Assembly (NCBI GenBank): GCA_964471865.1
Contig: CAYYHU010000003.1
Span: forward strand, 65,859-129,858
DNA: 64,000 nt
DNA from: CAYMUC01 sp964471865
GTDB lineage: Bacteria; Actinomycetota; Acidimicrobiia; Acidimicrobiales; Ilumatobacteraceae
Direction: 5' to 3'
The position numbers and the translations under genes were made by a program. The notes under the pieces were generated by a model that searched no databases, was not told the origin of the DNA, and was given only the letters and a program-made list of their open reading frames with translations. Below are positions 59,891 through 64,000 of the stretch, piece by piece (within the stretch, counting starts at the first letter, position 1; each line of letters starts with the position of its first letter).

Positions 59891-62235
59891 GACAGCGAAT
59901 GTACGGCATGGACCACGGCCCGTTCGACCTCGGCCCGATGCGCACTATCGGTAATCGGTCCCCGCGCGGAGGTACGCACGTAGAACGCGTCCACCACCTC
60001 GTCACCCATGGTCTGAACCCGGGCGTGGCGGATGTCGAGGGAAAGGTCCGCCAGGGCTCTCGTCACCCGGTAGAGAAGTCCCGCAACGTTGAGTGCTCGA
60101 ACCTCGATGACCGTCGCGTTCGAGGCGGCATCGTCGAAGGTCACGGTGGTGGCCACGGTTCGGGCCCGGGTGCGACGTCGCTTCCGCTGGTGTTCGGCCC
60201 GTTCTGCGATCCGTGCCTCGATCGCGAGTTGTCCCGCCAGCGCCCGCTCCAGATCGGCCACGACAGGACCCCAATCAAAGGGAGCATCAGGATCGACGCC
60301 CGTGGCCGGGGGCACGACCATGAACTCCGAAGCCGCCATCCCCTGCTCATCCGAATGGGCTTCGGCCCCGAGCACGGCGAGGCGATGCAGACTCAACACG
60401 CCCGCCACCCGACTGAACGTGCCTGGGGTATCAGGCGACACCACGGTGACCCGATCCTCATTGACGAGGATCTCGGTCTCACCTCGTCCCATCGCCTCGA
60501 GAACCCCAGCCGACGGGAACAACCGCCATGCCACCTCACGCACGTCGCCGCCGCCGAGAACATGGCGAACCCGTTCCACCAGCGCACGCACCAACGAGGC
60601 CTTCCAATCCCCCCAGGCCGCAGAGCCGGTGGCCAGGGAATCGGCCTCGGTGAGCGCGTGCAAGAGGTCGAGAACCCGTTCGGACCCCACGGCCTCGGCG
60701 ACCCCGGTGATCGTGGCGTCATCGGACAGATCGCGTCGCGTCGCCACATCGGGGAGCAACAGGTGATGACGCACCATGGCCACGAGCACCTCGACATCCC
60801 CCGGAGCCAGACCAAGGCGAGGACCGATGCGGTTCACCATATCGATTCCGACCTCGGTGTGATCACCCCGATACCCCTTGCCGATGTCGTGGAGCAGAGC
60901 ACCGAGCACCAAGAGATCGGGACGGCTCACCCGATCGGCCAAGTCGGCGGCATTCGCAGCCGTTTCCCACAGATGTCGATCCACGGTGAAACGGTGATAG
61001 GCGTTGCGTTGGGGTTTGGAGCGCACCGGACCCCATTCGGGCAGGATGCGCACCAACAGGTTCATCTGGTCGAGGGCGTCGAACGCGTACAAGCTGTCGT
61101 GCCCGGTCAGCAACAACGCCACCAGATCGTCCACGGCCCCTGGAGGCCAGGGTTCGGGAAAGCGTCCGGTTTCCTGGTTGAGACGCTCCAAGGACTCCCG
61201 ATCGATCGGCACCCCGTGACGCGCCGCTGCGGTCGCGACACGCAGAGCCAACGTCGCATCGACACCGGGGTCGGCATCGGGTTCGAGGTGGATCGCTCCA
61301 TCGCGCATGATCACCCCGGTCGCCACGGGACGAGGTGGGCCCGGAGTCGGACGTTCGGGATCGAGACCGAGCCGACCGAGTCGACCCCACACCTCATCGG
61401 CGATCCAGGCCACGCTGCGCGCAGCGGCGGCCACCGACGCCATCATCGCGTCGGCGTCGGTGTATCCCGCGGCCTCGGCCACGGCATCTTGATCTTGGAG
61501 ATGCAGCACTTCACCAGCGCGTCGCGCATGGCGATGCAACTCGACACGCACGGTGGTGAGGACGTCGTGGGCCCGCTCCAGTGCCCGTCGATCCTCATCG
61601 GCCACGAGCAATCCAGCCTCAGCCGCCCACCCGAGGGCATGCACGTCACGTAGTCCGCCCCGACCCTCTTTGAGATCGGGTTCGAGCAGAAACCCGACAT
61701 CGCCCGCACTGCGATGACGTCGTTCGATGCCATCGCGAAGTTGAGCGAGTCGCCTCTCACCCCGACGCCGCCAGGCGCGTTGAGCTCCTTCGATCACCCG
61801 TTTCGACAACTCTTCGTCGCCGGCGAGGTGCCGAGCGGTCAGCAACGAGGTCGCCACGTCGATCTCGTCCTCAGCGAGCGCCAATGCTTGACGCACCGTC
61901 CTCACGGCATGACCCAACTTCAGCCCGGCATCCCAGATCGGATACCACAGAGCCGACGCGGTCTCGGCGACCGATCCTCGTTTGCCCTGGATGAGCAGAA
62001 GATCGAGATCGCTGAAGGGTGCCAATTCCCCCCGGCCATATCCCCCGACGGCCAGCAACGCGAGTGGCATGCCAGGCGGGGCCGAGGCGAGCGCCGCATC
62101 GAACCGCTCGCGCAACCACGTGTCGGTGGCATCCGACATCCGTCGGCACCACCGCGTCCCCGTGGTGGAGGTGTCCGCCATGAGACGTTCCCGGCGCGGG
62201 AACGCAGTGGCCACGGTCGTGGAGGGCGGCGCCAT
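59887..62235 (-). CDS. glnD: [Protein-PII] uridylyltransferase/uridylyl-removing enzyme
   Basis: Bifunctional nitrogen sensor, 782 aa: uridylylates PII when glutamine is low and removes UMP when it is high. The nucleotidyltransferase motif is GGYGRGELAPFSDLDLLL, with EPDLKEGRGGLRDVHAL following. The HD hydrolase domain is seen at LLVLGALLHDIGKGYRGDHTEVG, and two carboxyl ACT domains bind glutamine (TPGTFSRVAGVLSLHRLAVLGAEA and NVAGLLYRVTRALADLSLDIRHARV). In actinobacteria GlnD may adenylylate PII instead. ATG 62235 overlaps the upstream stop (TGATG). PII and amtB are not in the window. Confidence 0.92.
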   Translation of the reverse strand: MAPPSTTVATAFPRRERLMADTSTTGTRWCRRMSDATDTWLRERFDAALASAPPGMPLALLAVGGYGRGELAPFSDLDLLLIQGKRGSVAETASALWYPIWDAGLKLGHAVRTVRQALALAEDEIDVATSLLTARHLAGDEELSKRVIEGAQRAWRRRGERRLAQLRDGIERRHRSAGDVGFLLEPDLKEGRGGLRDVHALGWAAEAGLLVADEDRRALERAHDVLTTVRVELHRHARRAGEVLHLQDQDAVAEAAGYTDADAMMASVAAAARSVAWIADEVWGRLGRLGLDPERPTPGPPRPVATGVIMRDGAIHLEPDADPGVDATLALRVATAAARHGVPIDRESLERLNQETGRFPEPWPPGAVDDLVALLLTGHDSLYAFDALDQMNLLVRILPEWGPVRSKPQRNAYHRFTVDRHLWETAANAADLADRVSRPDLLVLGALLHDIGKGYRGDHTEVGIDMVNRIGPRLGLAPGDVEVLVAMVRHHLLLPDVATRRDLSDDATITGVAEAVGSERVLDLLHALTEADSLATGSAAWGDWKASLVRALVERVRHVLGGGDVREVAWRLFPSAGVLEAMGRGETEILVNEDRVTVVSPDTPGTFSRVAGVLSLHRLAVLGAEAHSDEQGMAASEFMVVPPATGVDPDAPFDWGPVVADLERALAGQLAIEARIAERAEHQRKRRRTRARTVATTVTFDDAASNATVIEVRALNVAGLLYRVTRALADLSLDIRHARVQTMGDEVVDAFYVRTSARGPITDSAHRAEVERAVVHAVHSLS

Positions 62236-62708
62236 CAGCGTCGCCCCTCATGACGGCGGCGATCGAGCACCGTCTTGGCCTTCCATGCCCCCCAGATGAG
62301 TCCGGGTTCGTGCAGTGACGAATCGACATCGGACCATGTCGCAGGCGTCAGACCGTAGACGTCATCGGGAAAGGCCTCCCGTGCGAACGTGTCGCGACGC
62401 AGGGCGGGTATCCCGGCGGCTACGAGGACCTGGGTCGGAATCGCCACGGCACGCCGCAACACCCCCAAAGGTGTGTCACGCTGCTCGTCGACATCGGTGG
62501 CGAGGAGTGCGTGGAGATCGGCCAGAACCGCCGGCGTCTGTTGCTGGACCTCGCTACGGGCAGTCGCGACCAGATCCTCGGGACAGTGACCGATATGGGA
62601 TCGAGCGGTGGCGACCACCGCCGAGACGAGCCAGGGTTCGAGAACTCGACTCACGGCATCGACGAGGACCTCGGGCGGGGACGGATCGGTTCCGGTCGCG
62701 CAGGTCAC
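62235..62708 (-). CDS. Conserved hypothetical protein upstream of glnD
   Basis: 157 aa from GTG 62708, the start that avoids overlap with larC on the other strand; ATG 62738 is the longer option. Mostly helical, with LEPWLVSAVVATARSHIGHCPEDLVATARSEVQQQTPAVLADLHALLATDVDEQR, then TPLGVLRRAVAIPTQVLVAAGIPALRRDTFAREAFPDDVYGLTPATWSDVD. No domain recognised. Translational coupling to glnD (TGATG) suggests a functional link. Confidence 0.6.
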   Translation of the reverse strand: MTCATGTDPSPPEVLVDAVSRVLEPWLVSAVVATARSHIGHCPEDLVATARSEVQQQTPAVLADLHALLATDVDEQRDTPLGVLRRAVAIPTQVLVAAGIPALRRDTFAREAFPDDVYGLTPATWSDVDSSLHEPGLIWGAWKAKTVLDRRRHEGRR

Positions 62709-62713
62709 CGCCC

Positions 62714-62719
62714 TAGTCT
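62714..62719 (+). promoter_or_regulatory. Putative leaderless -10 box TAGTCT for larC
   Basis: The last T is seven bases from the A of ATG 62726, so the mRNA should begin with the start codon. Confidence 0.4.
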
Positions 62720-62725
62720 CGCCGC

Positions 62726-64000
62726 ATGGGACCGTCATCGCACGAACCCGGCGGCCAGAACCGGACCGCATGGTTCCACTGTCATGCAGGCATCGCCGGA
62801 GACATGGTGTTGGGGGCCCTCGTGGACGCCGGAGCCTCTCCTGATGCGATCGTCGCCTCGGTGGCCGGTCTCGGTCTCGAGGACTGGGCGCTGAGTTTCG
62901 AAGAGGTGCAGCGCGGCGGTCTGCGAGCGACTCATGCCGTGGTCGCCGTGTTGACCGAACAGGATCACCATCACCACCCTGAACACCAGAACCATCCTGG
63001 CGACGGCGACGCTGCCCATACCCATGGAGGACATCGTCGCTACGGCGAGATACGCGATCTCATCGCGGCTGCTGATCTCACCACCGGGGTGAGAGATCGA
63101 GCCCTCGCCGTCTTTGCCGCCCTCGCCGAGGTCGAAGGACGGATCCACGGTTGTCCACCTGAGGAGGTCGAGTTCCACGAGGTGGGATCCCTCGACGCCA
63201 TCGTGGACATCGTCGGTGTGTGCGCTGCGCTCGAGGATCTCGGCGTGGACACCATCGTGTGTTCACCGATCACCGTGGGGCGGGGCACGGTACTGACCGC
63301 GCATGGTCGACTGCCCCATCCGGTCCCGGCGGTACTCGAGCTGGCAGCGCGATCGGGACTCGTCCTCACCGGTGTCGATGAGGCTCTCGAACTGGCGACC
63401 CCCACCGGGGTTGCACTCATGGCCGCCTTGGCGTCCTCCACTGGGGCCATCCCCGAGATGACCGTGACGGCGGTGGGTCACGGCGCTGGCACCCGCGACA
63501 CCACCGCTCGGCCCAACGTGATCCAGGTCGTGGTGGGAACCCCCGCTTCGTCATCGGAGTTCTCAGGTCCTGGTCGCCCCGCGATCGAGATCGAGGCCAA
63601 TATCGATGATGCGACACCCGAGGTACTCGCTCACACCGTCGCCCGCCTTCTCGATAGCGGCGCGCATGACGCGTGGATAACACCCATCGTGATGAAAAAG
63701 GGCCGCCCCGCCTTCACCCTGCATGCCCTGGGATCGCTGGAATCGGCATCGGCGTTGATGACGGTGATCGTGACCGAGACGGGAACGCTCGGGATCCGAG
63801 CTCATGAGGTTCAGCGATGGCCCCAGGCTCGCGACGAGATCACCGTCGACGTTCACGGACATCCGGTTCGAGTCAAGCGATCGTCTCGACGCATCAAAGT
63901 CGAGTTCGATGACGCCGTGGCCGTGGCGAACGCGACGGGTCTGGCGGTTCGGGAGGTTCTTGGAATCGTCGAGAACCGCGGTGATGGGCCGGAACCCGAC
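62726..64000 (+). CDS. larC: LarC, nickel-pincer cofactor biosynthesis protein (3' end missing)
   Basis: Inserts Ni into the pyridinium-bisthiocarboxylate cofactor of lactate racemase-like enzymes; 425 codons to the window edge. FHCHAGIAGDMVLGALVDAG (family: FSGISGDM), GCPPEEVEFHEVGSLDAIVDIVG, ITVGRGTV..HGRLPHPVPAVLELA and IEANIDDATPEVL are LarC landmarks. A His-rich insert (HHHHPEH..HTHGGH, about residues 76-97) sits in the expected metal-binding segment. LarC1 and LarC2 parts are in one frame, unlike the frameshift-joined lactobacillus gene. LarA, LarB and LarE are not in this window. Confidence 0.88.
   Translation, partial: MGPSSHEPGGQNRTAWFHCHAGIAGDMVLGALVDAGASPDAIVASVAGLGLEDWALSFEEVQRGGLRATHAVVAVLTEQDHHHHPEHQNHPGDGDAAHTHGGHRRYGEIRDLIAAADLTTGVRDRALAVFAALAEVEGRIHGCPPEEVEFHEVGSLDAIVDIVGVCAALEDLGVDTIVCSPITVGRGTVLTAHGRLPHPVPAVLELAARSGLVLTGVDEALELATPTGVALMAALASSTGAIPEMTVTAVGHGAGTRDTTARPNVIQVVVGTPASSSEFSGPGRPAIEIEANIDDATPEVLAHTVARLLDSGAHDAWITPIVMKKGRPAFTLHALGSLESASALMTVIVTETGTLGIRAHEVQRWPQARDEITVDVHGHPVRVKRSSRRIKVEFDDAVAVANATGLAVREVLGIVENRGDGPEPD

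Noticed and set aside
59899..61653. 584-codon plus-strand open frame opposite glnD
   Set aside because: Antisense shadow of glnD, low-complexity His/Arg-rich with no recognisable domain.

Overview
The window is high-GC DNA with dense, often overlapping genes. The gene content points to an actinobacterium, most likely from or near Acidimicrobiia. The signs are lipoproteins with Thr/Ala-rich linkers, a fused OleBC protein, a PDZ/Lon-type protease beside a UPF0182 protein, PAC2, MMPL and DUF4188 proteins, and many start codons lying 5-8 nt after a TAnnnT -10 hexamer with no Shine-Dalgarno (leaderless-type). The placement is inferred from gene families only; there is no rRNA in the window. One initiator tRNA (38626-38702, minus) is the only RNA gene I can support.

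Layout. 1-2383 is the amino-terminal part of an HrpA-type DEAH helicase, cut by the window edge. 2485-6693 is an OpuC-type osmoprotectant ABC importer: permease, ATPase with CBS region, second permease, and a convergent lipoprotein receptor. 6899-8523 holds an IS1595-type transposase beside a frameshifted gene. 8520-13846 is housekeeping and scattered metabolism: Tag glycosylase, a PhyH dioxygenase, a quinone oxidoreductase-like protein, a LOG-family protein, an MFS exporter and a PPOX-fold flavoprotein.

13929-25867 is the most striking metabolic region. A minus-strand operon (SsuABC/TauABC-like importer, TetR regulator, phosphotransferase, SDR) faces a plus-strand operon (two formylglycine-type sulfatases without signal peptides, a P450, a SnoaL-like protein, a TauD/TfdA dioxygenase). 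The two are driven by back-to-back promoters that share a perfect TATTGAC-N6-GTCAATA palindrome. I read it as an uptake and intracellular desulfation/oxidation pathway for an unidentified organosulfur compound. 26089-31620 holds further catabolic genes (phosphotransferase, two amidohydrolases, ABM monooxygenase, NTF2-like). 31617-32723 is a flippase-like membrane protein. 32956-37602 is an ole operon (oleA, fused oleBC, oleD) for head-to-head long-chain olefin synthesis.

37603-38574 holds an orphan HigA-like antitoxin and an excisionase-type HTH fragment next to the initiator tRNA. 38764-49265 holds a methyltransferase, a cell-envelope block and Dps. In that block a PDZ/S16 protease, a DivIVA-like protein with a phage Mu gpF-like carboxyl end, and a UPF0182 protein lie in tandem. 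49378-64000 holds an MMPL transporter with a divergent TetR, a K+/Na+-H+ antiporter, a CDF metal exporter, a beta-carbonic anhydrase, a 1-Cys peroxiredoxin, PAC2, a Nudix hydrolase, GlnD, and the start of larC at the right edge.

A recurring theme is leaderless expression. Three operons (opuC-like, ole, antiporter) also start with a tiny leaderless ORF whose stop codon overlaps the start of the first real gene, which would allow translation to be coupled.
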